From: Saccoglossus kowalevskii
Lineage: Eukaryota > Hemichordata > Enteropneusta > Harrimaniidae
Direction of reading: 5' to 3'
Assembly (NCBI RefSeq): GCF_000003605.2
Contig: NW_003133370.1
Location: forward strand, 29,735 to 62,590
Length of the DNA: 32,856 nucleotides
In this document: in pieces, positions 8,972 through 30,987 of the stretch
How the letters are laid out: every line of letters starts with the position of its first letter
Numbering within the stretch: the first letter of the stretch is position 1
Made by a program: the position numbers and the translations under genes
Notes under the pieces: generated by a model
What the model was told of the DNA's origin: nothing
Database searches by the model: none
Seen by the model: the letters and a program-made list of their open reading frames with translations, nothing else

Positions 8972-11900
8972 GTAATACTCATAATAATGGTCAATGTGAT
9001 GTAATCCGATGCTTTATTATCAGCTCAAAAATTAATAAGGATTAATTATTCACTGGGTTTTAATTTTGATTATTTCGCTGACTAGAAATGCTGTCATGAA
9101 TTTGTATTCGCGTATCTGTTAACCGACTTAATTAGCTGATTATTAGCTGAATTGCTGTGTTATGTCCGTCATCGTTTAGGTCTATTTGAAGTTTTGGACG
9201 GAACTTGGCTCAGTGATTTGGAACTAATTACCAGATAACCGTCGCGATTCTGACAGTTTATATTCATAGTTATTAATGTAGTGAACGATTAATCAAAAGA
9301 TATGACGTATTCAGTACTTAGTGTGATTGGCTTTATGATTGAAGTTTACGCCTTAGAGTCTTTTTACTGCTTTGTAATTGGTTAGAGTTTTGAAAATGAA
9401 TAAAGAGAGTTTGAGTTGGTCTTGAAGAATACTCCACGATAGACGCAGAAATAGAGAGAGTGCAGTCTTGGGCAGTCGAGAGTCCAGTCTTGGGCGAGTC
9501 TTGGTTCAGCCTTGCGAGAGTCTTGGGGACTTTTCCCCAGGGCGCTGTGTCTTACAGAGTGCTCGACAGACCGACTAAGACGAGAGCTGAAACGTATTTC
9601 GTTGTGTGTGTCTTATTTGACTGTAAAGTTAAAGTGACTTTCCCGATCCCGTACCTCAAGGGGACGAGATAGAGAGACGAGACGAGTTTCCCCCCTGACA
9701 AGTGTGGAGAACCCCGTGAAGAAGATTTACCCCCTGATACGTGGTGGAGAATTCGGGCATTGCGTTTTACGCACATTGACATCCTGTGAAGAGAAGTGAA
9801 ACGGCGAAGATGTGTCTTTCTTGTGAACCGAACTAACTGGCTCGATGGCAGAGACGAAACCGCGCTCGACGACTAACACCGTTACCAGTATGGCACCGAT
9901 GAACGACGCTGAAGACATGAAGATTTCAGAACCCCTTCGGAAGGACGAATATCGTATAGGACAGTATAATTAAGAATTGAGCGACATTAAAGACAAGAAG
10001 ATGAAGAAAAAGAACGACCCGGACTAACACGACGACAAAAGAAGAAGACGCTTATAGACTTTGACTTTAGCTATTTGCTTAGAGTACCGCTCGCTGGACA
10101 CTGTAACTGACACTGTGTAACTCAAGACGTTGAACTCTTTTCCACAACCCTAACCCTATTGCTCAGTAATGTAATGTATTGTTTGCTTTTTCTATCTTTT
10201 TTCTTACCTTTTTTTTGTGATGTCGAATTGTATGTATGTATGCGCCCAGATCTTTGTTTTGAACTGATATTTAGTGACGTTCGAGGTCCTTTATAACGAT
10301 TTAAGCGTGCCTCAGTGGACAAGTATTTGCAACACAGTGTTTTGAGTTTTGTGAAGTTTTATGGTGTTTTAATGAGTTTATGAGTACGGATTATGATGGG
10401 GAAAGTAATGCCCTAACGAGTTTTTCAGAGTTTTGAGATTTGTCGATGTACAGAGATATCGACGTTTTAAGAGTTGTTGTTGTTTCTGTGTTGTTTCCGG
10501 AATACTTCTGACGCTTTTTGAGTTGAGTGCACTTTGTAACGTTTTTTAATGTCTTTTTGAAATGATAGTGTGGTGCGCTTATGTAAGTATTGTTTGATAT
10601 CGCAAGCTTTTGTTCATGATTGACAGGATTATATGTAACTTAGTAGTTTCTATCGTTTTAGTCTTTTTCCCGTCTTTATTGCCAGAGGAGTAATGTGTTA
10701 TGATAGATTTGTCTTTGCATTCTGTTTCCACGCTGTATGACTTTTGTTTAGATACGACTTTTGAGTTCAGTTGAAGTTTATAACCGTATATGACAGAGTT
10801 TGATATAGCTTTTTTTTCATTGTTNNNNNNNNNNNNNNNNNNNNNNNNNNNNNNNNNNNNNNNNNNNNNNNNNNNNNNNNNNNNNNNNNNNNNNNNNNNN
10901 NNNNNNNNNNNNNNNNNNNNNNNNNNNNNNNNNNNNNNNNNNNNNNNNNNNNNNNNNNNNNNNNNNNNNNNNNNNNNNNNNNNNNNNNNNNNNNNNNNNN
11001 NNNNNNNNNNNNNNNNNNNNNNNNNNNNNNNNNNNNNNNNNNNNNNNNNNNNNNNNNNNNNNNNNNNNNNNNNNNNNNNNNNNNNNNNNNNNNNNNNNNN
11101 NNNNNNNNNNNNNNNNNNNNNNNNNNNNNNNNNNNNNNNNNNNNNNNNNNNNNNNNNNNNNNNNNNNNNNNNNNNNNNNNNNNNNNNNNNNNNNNNNNNN
11201 NNNNNNNNNNNNNNNNNNNNNNNNNNNNNNNNNNNGTATTTAGACTTTATAATCATTGTACTTAATTAGTGTGTTTTACTCTTTTTGATTTATACCTTTT
11301 ATTATTAGTATTGTATTTAACCCGTATGACGATGAGTGGCTGACGGTATCTTTGATTTGTGAACGTGCAATGCCGAGAGGCATATCTCAGTTTGGGTGAA
11401 GGAATGTGTCATGAATTTGTTTTTGCGTATCTGTTAACCGACTTAATTAGCTGATTATTAGCTGAATTGCTGTGTTATGTCCGTCATCGTTTAGGTCTAT
11501 TTGAAGTTTTGGACGGAACTTGGCTCAGTGATTTGGAACTAATTACCAGATAACCGTCGCGATTCTGACAGTTTATATTCATAGTTATTAATGTAGTGAA
11601 CGATTAATCAAAAGATATGACGTATTCAGTACTTAGTGTGATTGGCTTTATGATTGAAGTTTACGCCTTAGAGTCTTTTTACTGCTTTGTAATTGGTTAG
11701 AGTTTTGAAAATGAATAAAGAGAGTTTGAGTTGGTCTTGAAGAATACTCCACGATAGACGCAGAAATAGAGAGAGTGCAGTCCTGGGCAGTCGAGAGTCC
11801 AGTCTTGGGCGAGTCTTGGTTCAGCCTTGCGAGAGTCTTGGGGACTTTTCCCCAGGGCGCTGTGTCTTCCAGAGTGCTCGACAGACCGACTAAGACGAGA

Positions 11901-14900
11901 GCTGAAACATATTTCGTTGTGTGTGCCTTATTTGACTGTAAAGTTAAAGTGACTTTCCCGATCCCGTACCTCAAGGGGACGAGATAGAGAGACGAGACGA
12001 GTTTTCCCCCTGACAAGTGTGGAGAACCCCGTGAAGAAGATTTACCCCCTGATAATGCGATGAATTAAAACCCAGTAAATATGTAAAATTTAGCATAGAA
12101 CACGTTATCTAAATGATAAAACCGCGAATTTAAAATCATTGAATATGCCTGGAATGGTAAATCAGCGAAATTTAAACCCAGTCAAAATTAGTCATTTTAC
12201 AGTATTCAGTCCTATTATCGTCAAGTGAAAACTAAAACAGATATTATTCACATGAGTACTTACTCAACTTATCCACGTTAATTCGTTAAACACTACTGTG
12301 TTCTTTGTTTACAGACGTTGTTACAAGACCACCCAAGTCGGCGGTATTTGTTAACAGTACATGAAGACAATAATGGTCCAAATTGCCAGTATCATGCATT
12401 CAGAGGAGCTATGAAATACGCTCTTGCTGAGAATCGGACGTTGGTTGAAATGTGGTTTCGTAATCATGGATCAGCTGGTAGTGCTTACAGTGGAAGAAAA
12501 TTTGTCAACGAGACGTTTGATGTTGATAGAATAAGAAAAATTATTGATATAGTATCTGTTGAGGAATTCCGAGAAGCTTGCAATGGAACCGTCGACGCCA
12601 TCCTAATGGACCCATTTGGCGTTCCTCTTCCATTATTATCGTACATTGAACAATATGAGTTACGTCGAAAAGCTTTCACTACTGAATATGCAATAGCACT
12701 GCCTGGTAGCAATGCAGTACCGAGGACAGAACAAGAAAAATATAATCAACATATGGCGGCACGTTCTGTTAAATGTGTTGCTTATTTCGAGCCAGATAGA
12801 CTGAGTCCTGTGAAAGTACCAGCTAATATTACTAAGCAGGTTGATCTACATCTTATCAGAACGCTACAAGTCAGAAAACTTGCTGAGAAGATATCAAAAG
12901 AAATGTGTAATGGCAAACCCTTTATCTGTATGCACTGGAGAAATAGGTCAGGGGAAGTGTAAGTTGAACTGTTAAACAAATTGTCTATATAGTAGCATAC
13001 AAATACACCATGGTGCCAATATAAACTTTAGACTCATTTGAAATGTAGATATATGTTCTTATAATGACTCGTGTCCATATAGGAGTGATTACACGAGGAG
13101 CAAAATATAGCGAGGACAATTGACTTGCTCGGTTTTGCTGACGAAATTGTGCAATTTTAACACTACCATGAAAAGTGCGTGGTGAATCTGCAGTGGAGGA
13201 TCTAGGGAGGTTCTTGGGGTCCGGACCCCCCCGTCCCCGTTGAAAAAATTATTCAATTTTTTTTTAGTGTAAAAATCATTAACATTTTCAGGCGATTTTA
13301 ACGTTTGGACCCCCCCCCCCCCCACCATAAACAAATCCTGTATCCGCCCCTGATCTGTCAATCCAATTACAATGGGCAATTATTACCCTCTAGCTAATAC
13401 AGGCATCTTACTTTAATTTGTTGTTTCCAGTTCATCAGCAATAAAGTGTGGGTGAATATACGTCTATTTCGTTTGAGTGACATTTTTTCAATGAAATGTG
13501 AGTTTTATTTCTGCTTTTTATCAGATGATTACTGATGAAGCAATTTACTTTAATTCGTGTGTATTTGCGTAACTCACTATTTCATCGAATGAATACCTTA
13601 TAGAATCCTGCAAACTATTACCGAGTGTAAACTTAACACAATTTACCGATGTAATCATCGATGGTACTCGCTTTGAATGTTATATGTTATTGCAATGAAT
13701 TTAATCTGATTTTTCTAGAGCCCATTGTCCATCGACTGAGCGATGTCAAAATTTGACAACAGTTATCAATGTGAATAAGACAGCTGTTGTGTTAGCTGAT
13801 GATGTTAAAAAGTTGATGTCTGAAAGAAAACTGGAGTGCATTTATGTGGCTTTTCCACCACACGGAGAAGTAAGTATGTATTGGCATTCAGCTGTTGTTG
13901 TTATAAACATTTTCTAAATAAAAATATACAAATTGACCAATCCAGAAATTGTATTATGACATCATCACTAGTTATAATTAATATTAGTGAGACAGTTCAA
14001 CATTATCCAATCAGCAAGCACCTTATTTTAAATATGTGGGCAGTTGCAGTTGTTATGTCATGCCATGTGGAGGCATATGCGCGCATTATGAGTTTAGACA
14101 ATATTCAGTACAATCACTGTTAAATATTTGAATTTGAATGAAAGCTGATGATTTTGATGCATTTACATATTTTATAATTTAAAATACGTTTTTAAACAAG
14201 GCCACGGTGTTGTGCCTTACACTGTAAGTCTTCACATATATACCTATATATATAATATAACACATGATACACGAGATAATAATTTATATAAATACATGTT
14301 ACGAATATTATGCTATTATCTTATTCAGGGAATGGTGAAAATCTTAAAGAATGCCCACGTTCCCAATGTTGTCACTAGAAAAATTATTACTAGTTCCTTC
14401 TATCCAGTAAAGCTTCCCGAACATGTGAGACTAGATAACTATCACACTGCATTACTTGAACAAGAAATTTGTATTCGTAAGTATCCAACGTACATTTGTA
14501 TTACTCTCTCCTTCTACTATATCTGCATAACCCTATTTTATTATAATATATGGTATATCTGCAAAATATGTCTTATGTACATTACATTGGTTTGGGGTGA
14601 AGCTCTACTGTTAATTTATTGGTGAACGCTGTCCAATTTCCTACAGACGGGAAAGTTTGTGTTGTCAAGTTCACGTTATTATCAATTTTGACTGTTCCTT
14701 ACAAGTTTGACATTCGTAAGAACCTTCCTAAAAGTAATAGTGCATCGGCCACATTTTGTGGCAAATCAATTTATTTTGAGAAATTGACGGTACGTGTTAA
14801 ATATATTTCAATATCGACACAGATAACCACCCTTACTATAGTTCTTGGTCTGTTATTTGTCGTTATACCCCATCCTACCCGCAAAAGAAGTACTCTCTTA

Positions 14901-15292
14901 AAAAAAAATGAGGTCAGTCAGTCTGTACTGCGTACTGTATAAGCGTTCTTATACCTGTGTATTTCCATCTTAAACAGTATTCGATCGTTTTTCCAAACAA
15001 TATTATGATTAACAAATGGCAATCAAATCACAATCTATATCGGCACAAACCTTATACATCTTATACTATAACTGTACATTCCTATCATTTTCTAAAATTA
15101 TATCTGTATCTATCTAATTACAAGTGTAATTCATATTTTATAGGTTCTCATTTGTTTTTGTCTCATTATTCATCGTTGTCAATGATGATACAAAATGCAC
15201 GTGATGTACAGCCTGGCTTAGAGACCATACGTCTGTCTCAATTGATAAGCTGGAAAGCTCCAGGAGTTGTGTTAAAGAGGCGGAAGTTATAG
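8630..15292 (+). CDS. GDP-fucose O-fucosyltransferase-like type II membrane protein (5 exons)
   Basis: Joining 8630-8971, 12315-12958, 13719-13869, 14329-14476 and 15144-15292 gives an open frame of 477 residues with GT-AG introns and matching phases (0, 2, 0, 1). Residues about 8-28 form one hydrophobic segment after a short basic N-terminus, the layout of a Golgi/ER type II enzyme. The domain carries signatures of the PF10250 fucosyltransferase fold. GPNCQYHAFRGA (135-146) with ENRTLV (153-158) corresponds to the GPNNQ...NRTLV start motif. CMHWRNR (319-325) sits where HLR supplies the catalytic/donor-binding arginine. EQEICIRSHLFLSHYSSLS (423-441) resembles the C-terminal E-x-x-I-C...F-x-x-x-x-SS-x-S motif. 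The likely role is transfer of fucose from GDP-fucose to a protein acceptor; acceptor and subfamily are unknown. Several N-glycosylation sequons fit a lumenal domain. Confidence 0.8.
9092..9739. repeat. Left LTR
   Basis: 648-bp copy matching 11407-12054 without net length change. An AATGC target duplication precedes it. Inside, CAGTCTTGGG-type short repeats occur around 9460-9530. Confidence 0.85.
9845..9973 (+). CDS. Short ORF just inside the left LTR, possible gag remnant
   Basis: A 42-codon frame begins about 105 bases past the left LTR (MAETKPRSTTNTVTSMAPMN...) and stops at TAA 9971-9973. The position fits the start of a gag gene, and the composition is polar, but no gag domain is recognisable. 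Confidence 0.3.
   Translation: MAETKPRSTTNTVTSMAPMNDAEDMKISEPLRKDEYRIGQYN
10825..11235. other. Assembly gap (run of N)
   Basis: Unsequenced bases lie in the interior of the LTR element. The listed size may be an estimate. The gap probably arises from repeat-rich sequence shared with other copies. Confidence 0.99.
11407..12054. repeat. Right LTR
   Basis: 648-bp copy of 9092-9739, preceded by a purine-rich tract (11394-11406) and followed by the second AATGC. Confidence 0.85.
12315..12958 (+). CDS. Fucosyltransferase-like gene, exon 2
   Basis: Follows TTTGTTTACAG and encodes residues 115-328 plus two bases of 329. It contains the GPNCQ and NRTLV segments and the HWR arginine motif. The donor AGT followed by GTAAGT leaves phase 2. 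Confidence 0.85.
13191..13352. mobile_element. 162-bp MITE with CAGKGGMGGAT ends
   Basis: Lies in intron 2 of the fucosyltransferase-like gene. The left end CAGTGGAGGATCTAGG and the reverse complement of the right end CAGGGGCGGATACAGG match at 12 of 16 positions. ATCTG occurs on both sides (13186-13190, 13353-13357) and may be the target duplication. It contains a run of 14 C and no coding capacity. CAGTGGCGGATC-type ends are familiar from many animal non-autonomous DNA transposons; the superfamily is left open. Confidence 0.75.
13719..13869 (+). CDS. Fucosyltransferase-like gene, exon 3
   Basis: Acceptor TTTTTCTAG. The alternative AG two bases on would put a stop codon in frame, so the first AG is chosen. 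The exon encodes the cysteine-bearing segment after the HWR motif and the strand KLECIYVAF, ending ...PPHGE before GTAAGT, phase 0. Confidence 0.8.
14329..14476 (+). CDS. Fucosyltransferase-like gene, exon 4
   Basis: Acceptor TTATTCAG. Encodes GMVKILKN... to ...LLEQEICI plus one base, with donor GTAAGT. It supplies the helix before the C-terminal motif. Confidence 0.8.
15144..15292 (+). CDS. Fucosyltransferase-like gene, terminal exon 5
   Basis: Acceptor TTTTATAG. Encodes RSHLFLSHYSSLS and the C-terminal tail and ends at TAG (15290-15292). The basic tail ends LKRRKL. Confidence 0.8.
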
Positions 15293-15328
15293 ATATACAA
15301 GAAGATGTTTGGTACAACTGCCATACTA

Positions 15329-15883
15329 GTAAACTGGCAAAGTCGGGACTTCTTTTTTTGTTTTACAAAAAGAAATACTAGTAATTAATTGTTCTTTTAG
15401 TCCTTTTAGCGTGATCGCGAAAACTAACCTGACCGCTAAAGAAATTCCGACTGGACGCATCTGCGGGAATTTGACTGCTATTAATTATTCATTATTCATT
15501 GATTATTCATGAGTGGGTGTGTGGAAGTAAACATGACCTTTTAAAGGTTGATTCGATTCGATCGCAGAGATGGATACATTAACCTTCTAAGTACAAAGTC
15601 GATACTTTCATCTATGTTTACTGAAAACAAGTCGATTTAAATAAACACGACTACACTCTGATTCGTTGTCAGTGCTAGTCAACAGCTTTTAATTAGCATA
15701 ATCACCGGAGTGATTTCGCTCCGGTTTTCACTCCAATGCAGGGAGTCGCTTGCAGATGCGTCCAGTCGTGATTACTTTCGCAGTCACACTAGTTTTAATG
15801 ATCACGTTAAAAAGGCTAAATTGACATTTAATTATATTTTTTTGTTGTAAAACAAAAAAGAAGTCCCGGCTTTGCCAGTCTAC
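15329..15883. mobile_element. 555-bp foldback element with long terminal inverted repeats
   Basis: Left arm 15329-15464 and right arm 15752-15883 are inverted copies. They share GTARACTGGCAAAG, CGGGACTTCTTTTTT, TTTTACAA and CGACTGGACGCATCTGC. TA flanks both ends (15327-15328 and 15884-15885), a possible target duplication. The central 290 bp has no protein similarity that I recognise and holds a small ACCGGAG/CTCCGGT hairpin. It is a non-autonomous DNA transposon lying just after the fucosyltransferase-like stop codon, so it may form part of that 3' UTR. Confidence 0.8.
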
Positions 15884-16106
15884 TACACTGGATGTGTAGT
15901 CCAGACGATTTGGCTCATTAGTATTTGCTTCATGATTATGGTGCGAAATTGAAATATTGAAATGAAATGTTAAAAATACAATAGTTCTACAGACTTGGTT
16001 AATCAGAATGTATATGTCAGGTATTCGTTAAATATTCATATTAATAAATAACCTTAATAACAGTCCACTGTTTTATTGTCTTTAGATAGATGGTTTATAC
16101 ATACCG

Positions 16107-16188
16107 GGATACTGCAAAGTAGTCACGAAGACGCGCAGTGGAGGTCGATGCGCCCGCGTACTGTCTGAGTGCATACTTTGCGGTATCC
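16107..16188. repeat. Small inverted repeat with CpG-rich loop
   Basis: GGATACTGCAAAGTA (16107-16121) and its inverted copy (16174-16188) match at 14 of 15 bases. They enclose 52 bases that are unusually GC- and CpG-rich for this region. It could be a small foldback element. Confidence 0.6.
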
Positions 16189-16920
16189 TCGTAATAATCT
16201 TATTATTATACATCTTTTCCTCCCAAGGATACCTTATTGGAATGCCGAAATCCAAAAAGTTTGAAACAGATTTAGCGAACTTCTTTGTTTGGGATCAGGT
16301 CAAACCATGGGGCGCCATTTTTGTTTTTATTGTTAGACGACGCTCACGCGCGTAATCATTACATACTAGTATTTGGAATTCACAGTTTCTGATATGGTAG
16401 AATGCAAATACCTAGTTCAATACTGCAAAATTACGGCACGCTGTAACTTATGACCTTACGGTTGCAGATGTATAGTTATAATCTTTATTTAACAGCTTTG
16501 AAAGGGAAAGTCTTTTGACTTTCTTCCTCAATGGTGAAATTAAAAGTTGCACACCTTTAGACAAGAGGACCACTTTCTGGAAACCCCAGTGCGCTCTCCC
16601 GCCAAGCTATTATAAACTTGTATCATTACAAGTTGTTATCTGTGCCAATTGCATCCTCTGTGAAAATTGTGACAAAGAAGACGTCAACAAAATGATACAG
16701 TGGCTGTTATAGGTAGTACATTTCTTATTCGAGTTAGTATTCAAACCCCAGTTTGATTAGTGCATTTAAAAATAATTGGGGAAGGATGAACTTCATATGC
16801 ATGAAGTAGGATATTATGAATGAATATGTAACAACTTTGGGACATCACAGTAGCATTTGTGCAATGAACTAAGTGTTGAGTTATTGTAATAAATACTGAA
16901 AACTCAATCACATGTGAGTG

Positions 16921-17090
16921 CGCACATGGCGTTCCCGATTATACCGCATCACGTGAGAGTTTCCGATTGCGTAATATTCCAGGGTAGTAACAGATGGGTA
17001 CGCACATAGCATTCCCAACAATACCGCATTCAGTAGGAGTAACAGGTGAATGTTCCACAATGAATGTTCTCAATTATACTGCATCCCAAT
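16921..17090. repeat. Three degenerate tandem units
   Basis: Three related units begin near 16921, 17001 and 17058. Each has the pattern CACAT/GAA-G-GTTC-C-A--ATAC-GCAT, for example CGCACATAGCATTCCC followed by AATACCGCAT. Similarity drops in the third unit. No coding potential was seen. Confidence 0.5.
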
Positions 17091-18217
17091 GGGTTCCCAT
17101 GGAGTCAATGTCGTACTACAAGCCCTGGGAGTAGATTATATATTATTCTAGACAGAAGTTGAATCAATGGTTTGCCATTTTTTTACACGCCAACTTGAAA
17201 CGATATCGGCATTATTTCTAAATCTAAAGTTGTCGTATGCATAATAATACAAAAATAAAAGTGAAAATGACTTCAATTCCTTTGGGCATAGTAACGTGGC
17301 AATTAAACGAACTGAAAAACACAAACAGTGATTTACGCGTGACTACTTGAAAATATGTAATCCCATAGAAACGCATTTACCAGCAGGCACGCCCACCTTC
17401 TTATCCCATAGGTTTGAAATATCACCAATTATATGTATGATTTGTGTGATATCAACGCTCATTTCATTCAAACCAATTTAGGTGGATTTTAAACTTCAAC
17501 GAAGAAATATCAAAGGTATTCGCTCTCAGATTCCAGAACAGTAATCTATTATGGGTATTTCAAATGATATATTTACGATATCAAGAGTATTTTATTTAAC
17601 ACTATGATAAAGACGTTGTGGAATGCCACAACAAATGTATTTCAAATATTTTATTTAGTCGTGTTGTTACAGTCTGGTACATTTGTATGTAACGTGATCA
17701 AGAAGTTTTCAATCTAGATTTGACCTGCACAAGTTGTAGTTCATCTCAGTTCGTTCTAAATGGTGGTTTACACATTGAATAATGTCGAAACGAGTCTCTA
17801 TGCGAGACTTTTGTAGGAATACTAGACCATCACAGATGATGTATTTACAAGACCAACAAATAATTGAGCAGTCTATTATAATATATGTCAATTTATCCGT
17901 TTGGGGAAAATGTGTGTTGTCTGATGTAGAGAACATTTTGTTGATATGAATCCAACATATATCGTTGTTAGTGGCAATCATGGATGGGTTTTTCAATTTT
18001 GTAACGTGATACAGTCATAAACAACGTAAATATGACTCATTTTTCTGTTAATAAAACATCCAACCCTTAACTCTTCTCTGTTCTAAATTTTGTACATAGA
18101 ATATCCAAAACACGCCAATAAGATATGACATTTTTGAAGCAACTGTGCCCTCAACGATGACTGTTTTATCAAGGTTGCGCAATGTCCGATTTCCATGCTG
18201 GGGGTCCATTTCACTCC

Positions 18218-18223
18218 CACGTG
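18218..18223. promoter_or_regulatory. CACGTG E-box in the EEF2 promoter
   Basis: A perfect E-box about 19 bases upstream of the proposed 5'TOP start. CACGTG is bound by Myc/Max and USF factors, and Myc targets include translation genes. Use here is inferred. Confidence 0.4.
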
Positions 18224-18236
18224 ATCTCGTATCGTT

Positions 18237-18310
18237 CTCTTTTACCGACGAGTCCGCCATAGTGGCGTTATTTTGTGAAGTGAACAACAGTTCAGCGCCA
18301 GAAAGTCAAG

Positions 18311-18313
<3 letters not shown>
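18237..18313 (+). promoter_or_regulatory. EEF2: EEF2 first exon with 5'TOP-like start
   Basis: The tract CTCTTTT (18237-18243) has the form of a 5' terminal oligopyrimidine start, which puts eEF2 and ribosomal protein mRNAs under mTOR/LARP1 control in animals. It would give a leader of about 74 bases, ending in GTCAAG before the ATG at 18311-18313. The ATG is followed directly by a GTAGGT donor. The exact transcription start is inferred. Confidence 0.6.

Positions 18314-30987
<12,674 letters not shown>

Larger units (their letters stand above)
9087..12058. mobile_element. LTR retrotransposon, short and probably non-autonomous
   Basis: Two direct repeats of equal length (648 bp) bound the element. 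They start TGTCATGAATTTG and end CCCCCTGATA, and AATGC occurs on both outer sides (9087-9091, 12054-12058), a 4-5 bp target duplication. By eye the LTRs differ at about 7 positions (about 1%), so the insertion is recent relative to its surroundings. The interior is only about 1.7 kb as assembled and includes the N gap. No integrase, reverse transcriptase or protease motif is visible in the sequenced part. A purine-rich GGGTGAAGGAATG tract precedes the right LTR, as expected of a polypurine tract. The element is either a short non-autonomous retrotransposon or one whose coding core is hidden or collapsed in the gap. Confidence 0.85.
9031..12204. mobile_element. Older palindromic MITE interrupted by an LTR element
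   Basis: The sequence left of the LTR element (about 9031-9091) and right of it (12059-12204) are parts of one foldback element. ACTGGGTTTTAATT on the left is mirrored by AATTAAAACCCAGT right after the insertion. A second pair, CACTGGGTTTTAATTT with TTTCGCTGA, is mirrored near 12160-12190. The right tip ends TTTTACAGTA, as in the element at 2931-3136; the left tip is worn. Removing the LTR element restores the hairpin. Confidence 0.6.
15884..18236. other. Intergenic region before EEF2
   Basis: No supported gene. AATAAA hexamers such as the one near 16045 could end the fucosyltransferase-like transcript. Open frames at 16515-16712 and 17709-17996 have no recognisable product. Two repeat structures are listed separately. 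Confidence 0.5.

Noticed and set aside
9743-9760. Primer binding site after the left LTR (TGGTGGAGAATTCGGG)
   Set aside because: It starts with TGG as expected, but I could not match the rest to a known tRNA 3' end, so it is not listed as a feature.
10148-10159. CCCTAACCCTA resembling telomere repeat
   Set aside because: Only about two units, inside a retrotransposon; too short to mean telomeric DNA.
10579-11269. Long open frames on both strands across the N run
   Set aside because: They are open only because unknown bases contain no stop codons; they are not evidence of genes.
13089-13379. 96-residue minus-strand ORF in intron 2
   Set aside because: It runs through the MITE and its C homopolymer; the frame is a by-product of low-complexity sequence.
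14212-14625. 137-residue ORF around exon 4 as a separate gene
   Set aside because: Only 14329-14476 shows family similarity and splice sites; the rest is intron read in the same frame.
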